A stretch of DNA of 64,000 nucleotides from Clostridiales bacterium (GTDB lineage: Bacteria > Bacillota > Clostridia > Peptostreptococcales > Acidaminobacteraceae): positions 186,001-250,000 of the forward strand of contig JAEIOD010000003.1 in NCBI GenBank assembly GCA_016342415.1, given 5' to 3'. Each line of letters opens with the position of its first letter. The stretch's first letter is position 1. The position numbers were made by a program, and so were the translations under genes. Positions 17,211 to 26,096 of this stretch are shown one piece after another. The notes under the pieces were generated by a model, which saw only the letters and a program-made list of their open reading frames with translations, searched no databases and was not told where the DNA came from.

Positions 17211-19007
17211 ATGAAACAAGTAATTTATATTGTGATAATAGCTTTTATGCTATTTTTAAATGGTTGCAGTAGTCAAAGTGTAGCAGTCGCTGAACCTGCG
17301 ATAGAAGAGGTGTCTTTATTTTCTGAAATGACACTTGAAGAGTTTTATAAGGATTTGGGATATAAAATTATAGAACTGAATCCAGAAATAGTCGATTTCT
17401 TTGGTGATCTGTCCTTTTATGATGTATCAATAGAAAAGAATCGATTAAATGATATAACCGAAGAGTCTGCAGAATCGATGAAAATACTTTTGACAGAAGC
17501 ACTCGCTTTTATGGAAGGTAAAGATGAAGGATTGGATTTTGATGAAAAGATGAATTATCTTAATATCAAATGGTACATAGAAATGGAACTTGAGAGAATC
17601 AGCTTTTTCAAGAACATATTATTCTTAGGTCATTTTGATGGTGAACACTTATATTTAAATGATTTATTGACTGAAATGCATATTGTTGAGAATATAAAAG
17701 ATGCAGAATATTTAATTGAAAGATATGAATTATCAGGCAAAAAAATAAACGATATGGCCACACGTTACACGAGTAATACTGAAGAAGGATATGTTATGGA
17801 TCCTCACTCCATAAAGAAAACGATTGTTCAAATTTCGGGCATGTTTTACGATGAAGCCGATAGGATGGCCATCTATAGAAAGTTTGAAAAGGATATAGAA
17901 ACACTTGCATTAGAGGAAGATGTGAGTGAAGAATTGTTAGAATCTGCTAGGATAGCTATTAATGATAATTACATACCCGCTATGAAAAATCTAGTCAGTG
18001 CATTGAATGATTCGTTAGAAGTCTCTCGAGTCACTAGAGGTGTATGGCAAGTGCCAGATGGTGATGAATATTATCAGCATACTCTTAAATATTATACCAC
18101 TACAGACTATACGCCTGAAGAGATTCATGAGTTGGGTCTTAAAGAAGTAGAGAGAATTGTAAAAGAATTGGAAGACATGAGTGAGGAGCTTGGTTACAAC
18201 GGCAGTGTCAATAATATGATAACTGAAATGAAGGCAAAAGACAAACGTTATAAAAGCCAGTTGACGATTGATCGGTTTCAATCGGTTATGGACATAGCCT
18301 ACGAATCGCTACCTGATTATTTCCATGAAGAGGATATTCCCAAAAGCAATACCTTGTTGAAATACTCATATGGTGGGAATTATTATATGGGGCCTTCAAT
18401 GGATGGTAAAAGAGAAGGGGCTTATTTTCTGGATTCAAGATTTATCAAACGTGATATAGACATAAATCCTATCGCATTTCATGAAGGTGTACCAGGACAT
18501 CATTTACAAAGAACGAAAGAAGTTGAACTGGTCAATATCCCTCTCGTCAGTAAGTTTTCTGTTAATACTGCATTTACAGAAGGTTGGGCGTTATATGCAG
18601 AAATGTTAGCCGATGAAATGGGATTATATGATACACCAAGTAGAGAAGTTGGCTATTTGAAATCAGAACTTTTAAGAGCCGCCAGACTGGTTGCTGATAC
18701 TGGTATTCATTCTAAACAATGGTCGCGAGGTTATGCGATTGACTATTTAACATTTTATGCAATGCAATCAGAAGGTCTTGCAACCAGTGAAGTGACGAGA
18801 TATACTTCTTGGCCAGGTCAAGCATGCGCTTATAAAATAGGTCAATTAAAAATACTGGAATTAAGAGACTTGGCTGAGGAATCCTTAGGAGACTTGTATG
18901 ATATTAAAGACTTCCATTCTGCAGTCTTAAAGAATGGCAGTATGCCACTTGAACTATTGGAATTACAAATAAATCAATATATTGAAGAGACTTTGAATCA
19001 GGATTAA
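17211..19007 (+). CDS. Lipoprotein of the DUF885 (putative metallopeptidase) family
   Basis: Lipobox LNGC puts the anchored Cys at about residue 19. The rest matches DUF885, a gluzincin-like family of long helical proteins. The metal motif is FHEGVPGHH near residue 424, with a downstream Glu in FTEGWALYAE, and a conserved C-terminal region (GQACAYKIGQLKI). All signature residues are present, so a zinc peptidase at the cell surface is likely. AAGGGGG precedes the ATG and a terminator follows at 19048. It is the third surface hydrolase in 13 kb. Confidence 0.9.
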   Translation: MKQVIYIVIIAFMLFLNGCSSQSVAVAEPAIEEVSLFSEMTLEEFYKDLGYKIIELNPEIVDFFGDLSFYDVSIEKNRLNDITEESAESMKILLTEALAFMEGKDEGLDFDEKMNYLNIKWYIEMELERISFFKNILFLGHFDGEHLYLNDLLTEMHIVENIKDAEYLIERYELSGKKINDMATRYTSNTEEGYVMDPHSIKKTIVQISGMFYDEADRMAIYRKFEKDIETLALEEDVSEELLESARIAINDNYIPAMKNLVSALNDSLEVSRVTRGVWQVPDGDEYYQHTLKYYTTTDYTPEEIHELGLKEVERIVKELEDMSEELGYNGSVNNMITEMKAKDKRYKSQLTIDRFQSVMDIAYESLPDYFHEEDIPKSNTLLKYSYGGNYYMGPSMDGKREGAYFLDSRFIKRDIDINPIAFHEGVPGHHLQRTKEVELVNIPLVSKFSVNTAFTEGWALYAEMLADEMGLYDTPSREVGYLKSELLRAARLVADTGIHSKQWSRGYAIDYLTFYAMQSEGLATSEVTRYTSWPGQACAYKIGQLKILELRDLAEESLGDLYDIKDFHSAVLKNGSMPLELLELQINQYIEETLNQD

Positions 19008-19047
19008 ATCCTATTTTTGATAAGATGATTTGATGAACTAAAACTTT

Positions 19048-19077
19048 ATAATCCACATTTGTGGATTATGTTTTTTT
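19048..19077 (+). terminator. Intrinsic terminator after the DUF885 gene
   Basis: ATAATCCAC (19048-19056) pairs with GTGGATTAT (19061-19069) around ATTT, followed by G and seven T residues. Confidence 0.85.
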
Positions 19078-19157
19078 GGAAAATTAATTGAAAGTGTCAC
19101 ATTATTCATTTTCAGTTGTTATAGTATGTGAAAGCAGTTAAAGGGAGGTATAAAACT

Positions 19158-19733
19158 TTGGATATGCAAACATTAGAATCATTAATTGAACGCGTTATAG
19201 AAGGAGAACAAGCATGGTTTGAACAGATAGTTAAACATTATCAGAAATCACTTTATAAATACATAAGATATTTGACCAATAGCTGTAATGATGTAGAAGA
19301 TATTATGCAAGATGTTTTTCTTAAGGTCTATGATAATTTGGATAAATACCAGTTGGGGACATCATTCAATCGTTGGATTTACAAAATTACCTATAATCAT
19401 ACAATGAATGAATTGAAAAAAAGGAATAGAAGAAAAGTATTTTTATGTGATAACTTACCGGATCTTCCTGATGCAAGAGTAGAAGATACTGGAATCAGTT
19501 CTAAAACTAAAAAAGTTTTGAGTTTATTAACCTTGGAAGAAAGAAATCTTCTATATCTTAGAATTTATGAGGAGATGAGTTATAAAAAAATGTCTGAGGT
19601 GTTAAGCAAATCTGAAGTATCACTTCGAAAGAAATACGAACGCGCAAGAAAAAAATTCATTAAATTATATGAAATGGAGGGGAATGTAGATGAAACAAGA
19701 GAAGTTAAAGTCACTGATATCAGAGTCTATTGA
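19158..19733 (+). CDS. ECF-type RNA polymerase sigma factor
   Basis: Region 2 (WFEQIVKHYQKSLYKYIRYLT, DVEDIMQDVFLKVYDNL) and region 4 (LTLEERNLLYLRIYEEMSYKKMSEVL, SLRKKYERARKKF) identify an ECF sigma factor. I place the start at TTG 19158 because GGGAGG at 19142-19147 fits it; the GTG at 19128 has no site. The frame runs 44 bases into the next gene, so the last 15 or so residues overlap the anti-sigma-like reading frame, a sign of tight coupling. A regulated envelope or stress response is expected. Confidence 0.9.
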   Translation: MDMQTLESLIERVIEGEQAWFEQIVKHYQKSLYKYIRYLTNSCNDVEDIMQDVFLKVYDNLDKYQLGTSFNRWIYKITYNHTMNELKKRNRRKVFLCDNLPDLPDARVEDTGISSKTKKVLSLLTLEERNLLYLRIYEEMSYKKMSEVLSKSEVSLRKKYERARKKFIKLYEMEGNVDETREVKVTDIRVY

Positions 19734-20649
19734 TGAGTCTGAATTAACGACAGATTATAGCGATGTTGTTATGGATAAACTGTATTCAAGGAGAAAGACC
19801 AAATTCGCAAAAATATGGTACAGAAGACCTTTATTAGTGGCCGCATTACTATTTGTTTTTTCTTTAGGCGCTTATGCCGCTTCAGATATTATTATTAAAC
19901 TGACGAATGGTGAAGATACGGTGGCAGTCACAATTACCGAAAATGAATCTGAATGGCTGAAATCTCATGAAAATCAAAGAGAAATTGACCATATGATTCC
20001 TCCATCAGACTATCAAGGTAATCCGTGTTTAATTTTGGATACAACTGATCCAACAACTTATGGTGTTAACAATCCGTATATTACTTTTGATGACTACGAC
20101 GAGTTTATCGGAAGTGTTGATTTAACATACTGTTATCCCGAAATATTAGAATCATATACCTTACTTCAGATTAGGATTGCTTACAGTTATCTTATTCCTA
20201 CACAAGAGGAACTCGATCAATTGGCCAGTGAACATCAGGGACAACAGTACTTCTTTTATCCCTTGGAGAGACAAGAACCATCACAAATTGTTTTTGAGTA
20301 TAGACAAGAGAATAAGAAAAACTCGTATTTTGAAGTCGTTATGATACTCGATAGCGACTCTGCTATAACATTATCAACAGAAGACAGTGGTGATTATGAG
20401 ATTGTCGAATTAGAAAATGCTGAAGCTCTGTTATATGATAAAAAAGTCAGTTCTATATCCTACTTGCCGGATAACTCTAGAATGTTAAGTAAATATACAA
20501 ATGACTATCGTCTTTTATGGTCAGAAGGAGGTCGGTCTATCGTTATTAGGCCATCTTACAAAACTTTAATAGCTTATGCTTTTCCAGACGATACAGCAGA
20601 AAGTATGATACTTCTTGCTAAGGCGTTAAATCAATGTACCAAGGAGTAA
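19690..20649 (+). CDS. Membrane protein paired with the ECF sigma factor, putative anti-sigma factor
   Basis: This 319-residue protein has a short charged cytoplasmic N-terminus of about 50 residues, one membrane segment (RPLLVAALLFVFSLGAYAA) and a long external domain. The tail (LLWSEGGRSIVIRP then ILLAKALNQ) has the look of DUF4367-type extracellular domains. Overlap with the sigma gene and topology suggest it holds or releases the sigma factor. No zinc-type HxxxCxxC anti-sigma motif is present, so the binding mode would differ. GGAGGGG lies before the ATG. Confidence 0.75.
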   Translation: MKQEKLKSLISESIDESELTTDYSDVVMDKLYSRRKTKFAKIWYRRPLLVAALLFVFSLGAYAASDIIIKLTNGEDTVAVTITENESEWLKSHENQREIDHMIPPSDYQGNPCLILDTTDPTTYGVNNPYITFDDYDEFIGSVDLTYCYPEILESYTLLQIRIAYSYLIPTQEELDQLASEHQGQQYFFYPLERQEPSQIVFEYRQENKKNSYFEVVMILDSDSAITLSTEDSGDYEIVELENAEALLYDKKVSSISYLPDNSRMLSKYTNDYRLLWSEGGRSIVIRPSYKTLIAYAFPDDTAESMILLAKALNQCTKE

Positions 20650-20662
20650 TAAGAGCCTATCC

Positions 20663-20678
20663 ATGACAAGGGGGTCAT
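20663..20678 (+). promoter_or_regulatory. Small hairpin presenting the ribosome site of the GNAT gene
   Basis: ATGAC (20663-20667) and GTCAT (20674-20678) can pair, leaving AAGGGG in the loop, five bases before ATG 20683. The stem is short, so any effect on translation is conjecture. Confidence 0.3.
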
Positions 20679-20682
20679 AACA

Positions 20683-21573
20683 ATGTTAAATTATCATAGA
20701 GTTGATAAAGAGAGCGATTACGAGGTAATGAGACGTATTGTTCAAAAAAGGTGTGCTAGTACAGGACATTTATATACACAAATGCATGTTGGAAATTTGG
20801 ATTTTGAAAGATATGCTTTCAGAGACAATCCCGATGATTTTCTTCGCAACAGTTGGTTGATAACGGATAATAAAAGTGAAACTATTGGATTTATAATGAC
20901 AGAGGATGATGAATTCTTCATTTCATTACTTCCAGAGAAGAATCACCTTATTTCAGAAGTCATTGATTACATTGAACAGCATATTTATAAGACCGGTTCA
21001 AAAGTAATCTTTGATATCAATATCATGGATTCGCAGATGAAGGATATGCTCATTAAAAAAGGCTATACAAGAACATCGAGTTATAGATACAGTGGTTTCT
21101 GTGATTTATCATCAATTCGTTCTAAAACTGTTCTACCGCGTGGTTACAGGATTCGAAAGACAAATATAAACGATATAGAACGTCGTGTGAAATTGTTTGT
21201 CTTAGCCACTGGAGGAGTTGAAACCACAACTGAAAGATATAAGAATCTAATGAATTCGCCATCCTACTCAGATGCTTTTGATTTAGTTGTTGAATCACCT
21301 GATGGTGAGATTGTTGCATATTGTACAATTTGGAATGATCCCATAAGTAAAGTAGCGATTTTGGAACCTTTGGCATGTATTGAAGAAGAGAGACGTAAAG
21401 GCATATCAAAAGCACTATTGCTCGATGGCATGCATAAAGTGAAAGAATTAAAAACTCAGTTCGTATATGTTGGTACAGGAGGTCAGAACGCGACATCACA
21501 GACTTTGTATAAAAGCGTTGGTTTTAAAGAATGTGGACTAAATTATGAGTGGGAAAAAGTCTTAGTGGATTAA
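20683..21573 (+). CDS. Two-domain GNAT acetyltransferase
   Basis: At 296 residues it is about twice a single GNAT domain. The C-terminal half is canonical, with ILEPLACIEEERRKGISKALL (acetyl-CoA pyrophosphate loop) and TLYKSVGFKE near the end. The N-terminal half looks like a decayed GNAT fold with no clear loop. This double layout is common in Bacillota enzymes of unknown substrate. It follows the sigma/anti-sigma pair by 33 bases and may be read through from them. Confidence 0.85.
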   Translation: MLNYHRVDKESDYEVMRRIVQKRCASTGHLYTQMHVGNLDFERYAFRDNPDDFLRNSWLITDNKSETIGFIMTEDDEFFISLLPEKNHLISEVIDYIEQHIYKTGSKVIFDINIMDSQMKDMLIKKGYTRTSSYRYSGFCDLSSIRSKTVLPRGYRIRKTNINDIERRVKLFVLATGGVETTTERYKNLMNSPSYSDAFDLVVESPDGEIVAYCTIWNDPISKVAILEPLACIEEERRKGISKALLLDGMHKVKELKTQFVYVGTGGQNATSQTLYKSVGFKECGLNYEWEKVLVD

Positions 21574-21907
21574 AACCTCGTCAATTATAAAAAAGTTATA
21601 GCTAGACCATATAAGTTGAGATAGAAATACATGATAAAGTAAGAAAAAATTGTAAAAAAAGATGCATGAAAAACAAATAATTAGTATAATTAATTAGAGG
21701 GAATTTCAATTTGAATAAAGATAGTTATTGTAGATATAAATCAAAAAATATATATGATACATGTATTTACTTCATTGTTTTATTCAATTGTGAGATCAAA
21801 GAGTTCTCTAAAATAAAGTCAAAGTGAGTAACTGCTTGAGCTTCCATTATAGAGAATTTTTTAATATACTTTTGTGTTTTAAAGGAAAAGGTGGTTGGGA
21901 GATAAAT
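21574..21907. other. Intergenic region, no gene seen
   Basis: AT-rich, with stops in all frames except a short in-frame extension of the next GNAT gene back to a GTG-type codon at 21824. That extension has no ribosome site and its residues do not look like a GNAT start. Confidence 0.5.
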
Positions 21908-22375
21908 ATGACTATAAAAATTGTTAGAACAAGTGATACAGATTTATTGGCAACGTTAAATCATGATGTACAAGAAATACATCATAATATTGAACCTGAA
22001 ATATTCAAACCTTACAACAAGGAGAATATGAAAAGGCTTTTTGATGATGCTTTGGAAAATGAAAATGCTTCTGCGTATATCGCTTACTTTGATGATGAGG
22101 TTGCGGGCTATATGTTGTTAAATAAAAGATACAGTGAAGCCAATTGCTTTAAGAAGAGTTACTCGGCACTTCTGATCGACCAGATATGTGTTGAAAGTCA
22201 TTTTAAAGGAAAAGGTATTGGCAAAGCTTTAGTAGAATTTGAAAAAGCATATGCCAAGGACTTTGATATTTCAAGAATAGAAATGAACTACTGGACAAAG
22301 AACAACAATTCAGGTGAATTTTTCAGAAGCCAGGGGTTTGAAAACTATAACGAAAGACTGGCTATAAAAATATAA
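21908..22375 (+). CDS. GNAT-family N-acetyltransferase
   Basis: From ATG 21908 the protein is 155 residues and single-domain. LIDQICVESHFKGKGIGKALVEFE gives the acetyl-CoA loop GKGIGKA, and FFRSQGFENYNERLAI is the C-terminal GNAT signature. GGTTGGGAG before 21908 supports this start over 21824. The family fits small-molecule or protein amine acetylation; the substrate is unknown. Confidence 0.87.
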   Translation: MTIKIVRTSDTDLLATLNHDVQEIHHNIEPEIFKPYNKENMKRLFDDALENENASAYIAYFDDEVAGYMLLNKRYSEANCFKKSYSALLIDQICVESHFKGKGIGKALVEFEKAYAKDFDISRIEMNYWTKNNNSGEFFRSQGFENYNERLAIKI

Positions 22376-22559
22376 TGGGATGATTGTATCATTGTAATGA
22401 CCTTATAAATGGTCGACTTTAGGATATAAAGATGTTTTCTGATGTATTTGACAATTTAGAATTGGATATTCCAGTCATTTACCACCACGATTAACACTTA
22501 TTAATGGTGCTGCCACCACAAAAATGTAACTTTGGATTAAATAATGAAAGGAATCTAAA

Positions 22560-23108
22560 TTGAAAAAATTAATATTAAGCTCATCGGGATTTGACAACAG
22601 AAAAATCGGTGATAAATTTATAGAACTTATTGGAATGAAACCTAATATGATCAAGGTACTTTTTATACCGACTGCTGCAGTAACGGAAAGTCAGAAAAAC
22701 ATCATTCCACTGTGTAAGAATGAATTGATTGATATCGGCATAGAGGAATGTCATATTACTTCTTATGATTTTGAAGAACCCATGACAATAGATGAAATGA
22801 TGAAATTTGATGCTGTGTATGTTTGTGGCGGTAGTACAACGTTTCTACTTGAAAAAATGAACAATGGTTATTTACCACTCGCTAATTATTTGAACCATGG
22901 TGGTGTTTATTTGGGAGTAAGCGCGGGGAGTATTGCACTGACAACAACGCATGAAAACGGTCTTGGATATATAGACTGTCATTTAAAAGTACATCAACAA
23001 AAGGGATCACCAAACGGTTCTATAGATTTAAATCAAGTAAACACAATTGTTCTTACAGATGATCAAGCGATTGTGATTGTTAATAAATCAGTACAAATCT
23101 TCCAATGA
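22560..23108 (+). CDS. S51-family peptidase E-like serine hydrolase
   Basis: The 182-residue protein has the S51 (PepE/cyanophycinase-like) layout: a KKLILSSSG opening, DAVYVCGGSTTFLLEKM, and the nucleophile elbow LGVSAGSI. A His pair (DCHLKVHQQKG) and TDDQAIVI follow. S51 dipeptidases cleave Asp-Xaa dipeptides with a Ser-His-Glu triad. It starts at TTG 22560 behind GAAAGGAA. It is slightly shorter than the usual 200-240 residues but appears complete. Confidence 0.82.
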   Translation: MKKLILSSSGFDNRKIGDKFIELIGMKPNMIKVLFIPTAAVTESQKNIIPLCKNELIDIGIEECHITSYDFEEPMTIDEMMKFDAVYVCGGSTTFLLEKMNNGYLPLANYLNHGGVYLGVSAGSIALTTTHENGLGYIDCHLKVHQQKGSPNGSIDLNQVNTIVLTDDQAIVIVNKSVQIFQ

Positions 23109-23175
23109 ATATGAGCATAATAGTTGTGAATCAATAACACAATAAGATTCAATATGAATTTCAATAGAGGTATTT

Positions 23176-23883
23176 ATGAAGTCGAGAAAAATGATTCTAA
23201 TAGTATTATTGCTACTGATGAGTATAACTGAATGTTTTGCTAATTCGGCAGAACCACCTTCAATTATTATTATTGCATCTGATGCACCTGAAGATCTTAC
23301 TGTCAGTTTTATAGTAGAAGATGAAATATTTGTAGCAGAAAAACATCATAAACTGAATGAGTATTATTATACAACCTACGACCTTGAGATTTCCAATTTT
23401 AAATCCTATATAGTTAGAGTTGAAAGTAATGAGGGGGTTTTTACTTTAGACTTGAATGGGCAACTCAACAGGTATAGTAATATTTTTACGCTTGATTACT
23501 CCACTAAAACGATTAGTGAAGGAAAAAGTATTAAAAGATCCATTGTGTTAATAACCCTCAGAGTTTTCCTGACTCTGTTGATTGAAGGCATTATATTTAT
23601 CTTGTTTAAATACAGAGATAAGTACTCATGGTTTGTTTTCTTAACAATCAATTTAATCACGCAAGGTGCTCTTAATATATGGATCAATACTGCATCACCA
23701 TTTGAAAACTATATCATCATTTATCTAGTGTATGCAGAGTTATTCATTCTAATGTTTGAAATGATTGGTTTCGCAGTCTTCATAAAAGAGAAAAAAAAGA
23801 TAACTACCATTATTTATGTACTGATTGCAAACGTAACAAGTCTCGTTTTAGGGGGGATTATCATCCCGTTGTTACCAATATAA
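23176..23883 (+). CDS. Exported protein with C-terminal membrane segments, family not named
   Basis: A signal peptide (MILIVLLLLMSITECFA) is followed by the mature start NSAEPPS, an external domain of roughly 100 residues, and four hydrophobic segments from about residue 120 to the end. The N-S-A-E-P-P-S opening recurs in uncharacterised Bacillota membrane proteins, from memory. The Cys in the signal region does not form a good lipobox. No enzymatic motif was seen. The IS200/IS605 element lies downstream. Confidence 0.6.
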   Translation: MKSRKMILIVLLLLMSITECFANSAEPPSIIIIASDAPEDLTVSFIVEDEIFVAEKHHKLNEYYYTTYDLEISNFKSYIVRVESNEGVFTLDLNGQLNRYSNIFTLDYSTKTISEGKSIKRSIVLITLRVFLTLLIEGIIFILFKYRDKYSWFVFLTINLITQGALNIWINTASPFENYIIIYLVYAELFILMFEMIGFAVFIKEKKKITTIIYVLIANVTSLVLGGIIIPLLPI

Positions 23884-24220
23884 GATTGATATTAAGTATG
23901 AATGATAATCTAAGAATTAAGACAGTTATAAGGTGGAGAACTTTATTACGAGTATAATGAGTAATCATATTATATTTAAAATGACAAAGGATAATAAACC
24001 GCTTAACATGTCACTCAAGCGATGTGGTTACCTTTCATAGGGTCATGCTAAAATCTGTCAGATAGATAATCGATACAAAACAGCACGTATGGAATTATCA
24101 AAACATTGTTTTTGAATCAGAAGATCTTTGATGAAAAAGTGCTCGCACACTCGTCACTTCAGTTGTGAGTTAGAGCATGATTCTGTTACTGTTGTTCTTA
24201 GATACCTTCAATAATGTATG
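23884..24220. other. Intergenic region left of the IS element, no gene seen
   Basis: The stretch contains one larger potential hairpin around 24140-24178 (TGCTC with GAGCA, inner pairing weaker). It may belong to the left flank or to the subterminal structure of the IS. No open frame of note. Confidence 0.4.
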
Positions 24221-24332
24221 TTATACGAACTCAAAAAAAGAGGAAGTCTGAAAGCAACGGAAACGCGAACGAATGTACGTGTTATTGTTGCTTTTTCGTA
24301 TATCGTATGTTAGTATTAATTAGGAGGTATAT

Positions 24333-24737
24333 ATGAGTAATTTAAACTATGGAAGAGGATACGTATATTCTCTTAAATATCATTTGGTTTGGTGTACTAA
24401 GTATAGAAAACCAATACTTAGGAATTCTGTTGAAGTTAAAGTGAAATCCTTACTTAGAAAGATTGCTGATGATCATGGCATCGATATTTTAGAAATGGAG
24501 ACTGACTCTGATCATGTCCATATGCTCATTGAGTGTAAACCCCAACATTATCTTCCTAATATAATTAAAGCATTTAAAGGAACCAGTGCTAGATTTTTAT
24601 TTTTGGAGATGCCTGAGTTGAGAAATGAACTGTGGGGTGGTCATTTATGGAATCCCTCTTATTTTGTAGCAACTGTAAGTGAACATTCCAAATCGCAAAT
24701 TAAAACATATATTAAAAAACAAAAATCGAAAGAGTGA
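24333..24737 (+). CDS. tnpA: IS200/IS605 transposase TnpA (Y1 HUH)
   Basis: The 134-residue enzyme cuts and rejoins single-stranded element ends. The metal-binding HUH motif is H61-V-H63 in SDHVHML, and the catalytic tyrosine is Y126 in IKTYIKKQ. Length and both motifs match active IS200-type transposases. The strong site TTAGGAGG precedes the ATG. tnpB starts 12 bases after its stop. Nothing suggests inactivation. Confidence 0.95.
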   Translation: MSNLNYGRGYVYSLKYHLVWCTKYRKPILRNSVEVKVKSLLRKIADDHGIDILEMETDSDHVHMLIECKPQHYLPNIIKAFKGTSARFLFLEMPELRNELWGGHLWNPSYFVATVSEHSKSQIKTYIKKQKSKE

Positions 24738-24749
24738 GGAGCTTAGAAG

Positions 24750-25958
24750 GTGAGAGGTTTTAAATATAGAATCTATCCAAAAGAAAATCAGATTCTTAAA
24801 CTTGAGGAAATGTTTTGTGCAAAACGTTATGTATGGAATTATTTTCTGGAACTGAATATGAAACGATTTGAAAAGAAATTTGGTATCTTAACCTATACTG
24901 AGATGTCAAAGCTGTTAACGCAATTAAAGCAAGAGCATAGTTGGTTGTATCAATGTGAAAAATCAGTCCTCCAAAATGTTTTAAAAGACCTCTCCAAAGC
25001 TTATACAACTTTTTTTAATGGTCCAATGACTTATTCCGTAAAGACTATCAAACATGCAAAGAATAAGGGGCTGGAACTTACTTTTTATCACTTACAAAAC
25101 CATCCGAAGTTTAAATCATATAAAAATCCTCATCAATCTATGGTCATGAATTTAACCAATAATAATATTGAAGTGATTGAAAAAAAAGCTGAATACACCT
25201 CTAAAGGTCAATTCAAAAAACAAAACTGTAGAATTAAATTACCAAAAGTAAAAGGTATTAAGATTGCCTATTCAAGACGTTACGAAGGTCGTATATTAAA
25301 TGCGACTCTTTCAAAAGAAGCTGATGGTAAATATTATGTTTCTTTATGTTGTACAGATATTTTAGAGAAGCATGTGAAATCAACCGATAAAGCTATTGGA
25401 ATCGATCTTGGCATAACGGTGTTTGCTACCATAAGCGATGGTCAAACGGTTGCAAATCCAAAGCATTATTCTAAAAATATAAAAAAACTAAAAAAACTTC
25501 AAAGTGAAATGAGTCGTCGTGAAAAAGGAAGCAAAAATCGAGAAAAGAGTCGTATCAAACTGAGTAAACATCACAAGAAAATCCAAAATTCTAGAAATAA
25601 TTTTTTGCATGAATTGACGACCAAATTAAGTCGTCAGAATGATGTTATTTGTATAGAAGACTTAAAAGCAAAAGAGATGTTAAAAACCAATAGACTTGCG
25701 ATGAGTATAAGTGATGCAAGTTACAATACATTTAAACTGCTACTAACGTATAAAATGTCATCGTCAAAGAAACAATTAATAATTGTTGACCAATATTATC
25801 CAAGTAGTCAGATCTGTAGTAATTGTGACGTACAAAATAAACAAGTAAAAGACCTAAGCGTAAGAACGTGGGTATGTCCGAAATGTGGGATTAAACATAA
25901 TCGAGATTACAATGCGAGTAAAAACATATTAAAAGAAGGCTTAAAGCAAATTGCGTAA
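24750..25958 (+). CDS. tnpB: RNA-guided nuclease TnpB
   Basis: TnpB is an RNA-guided DNA endonuclease, ancestor of Cas12, that cuts empty donor sites and so keeps the element in place. The RuvC residues are visible: D219 in GIDLGI, E303 in CIEDL and D386 in NRDYN. The zinc ribbon CSNC...CPKCG lies between the last two. At 402 residues it is full length for the family, so it looks active. It starts at GTG 24750. Its 3' end runs into the omegaRNA region. Confidence 0.93.
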   Translation: MRGFKYRIYPKENQILKLEEMFCAKRYVWNYFLELNMKRFEKKFGILTYTEMSKLLTQLKQEHSWLYQCEKSVLQNVLKDLSKAYTTFFNGPMTYSVKTIKHAKNKGLELTFYHLQNHPKFKSYKNPHQSMVMNLTNNNIEVIEKKAEYTSKGQFKKQNCRIKLPKVKGIKIAYSRRYEGRILNATLSKEADGKYYVSLCCTDILEKHVKSTDKAIGIDLGITVFATISDGQTVANPKHYSKNIKKLKKLQSEMSRREKGSKNREKSRIKLSKHHKKIQNSRNNFLHELTTKLSRQNDVICIEDLKAKEMLKTNRLAMSISDASYNTFKLLLTYKMSSSKKQLIIVDQYYPSSQICSNCDVQNKQVKDLSVRTWVCPKCGIKHNRDYNASKNILKEGLKQIA

Positions 25959-26079
25959 GGAAAGAAAAACGGTGGGAACCACCGGGATAGCCTAGTTCAT
26001 TAAAAGCCGTTAGGCTTTTCTACCTAGGAATCTTGTGATTTTAATCATGAGAGGTTCAATAACATAGGATTTAAATACT
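25950..26079 (+). ncRNA. Predicted omegaRNA (reRNA) of the IS element with its guide
   Basis: In IS200/IS605 elements the tnpB 3' end and right end encode a scaffold RNA whose guide is the flanking host DNA. Here the scaffold shows CGGTGG/CCACCG (25970-25984), an AAAAGCC/GGCTTTT hairpin (26002-26019) framed by CCTAG and CTAGG, and a terminal stem at 26031-26052. The guide would begin at 26060, in the leader of the downstream lipoprotein gene. The 97% conservation of this region in the second copy supports it as a unit. The 5' limit is a guess. Confidence 0.7.
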
Positions 26080-26096
26080 TATATGAGGAAAAGAAA

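Larger units (their letters stand above)
24221..26059 (+). mobile_element. Complete IS200/IS605-family element carrying tnpA and tnpB
   Basis: The element has a Y1 HUH transposase gene, a tnpB gene, and a right end closing on a stem (26031-26040 with 26043-26052) followed by GGTTCAA. TCAA at a right-end cleavage site is known for IS608-type members. The right boundary at 26059 is supported by the 157-bp remnant at 44640-44796, whose similarity stops at the same base. The left boundary is uncertain: a hairpin at about 24251-24294 (AAAGCAAC with GTTGCTTT) is probably the left recognition structure, so 24221 is an estimate. Such elements excise as single-stranded circles and make no target duplication. 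Confidence 0.85.
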
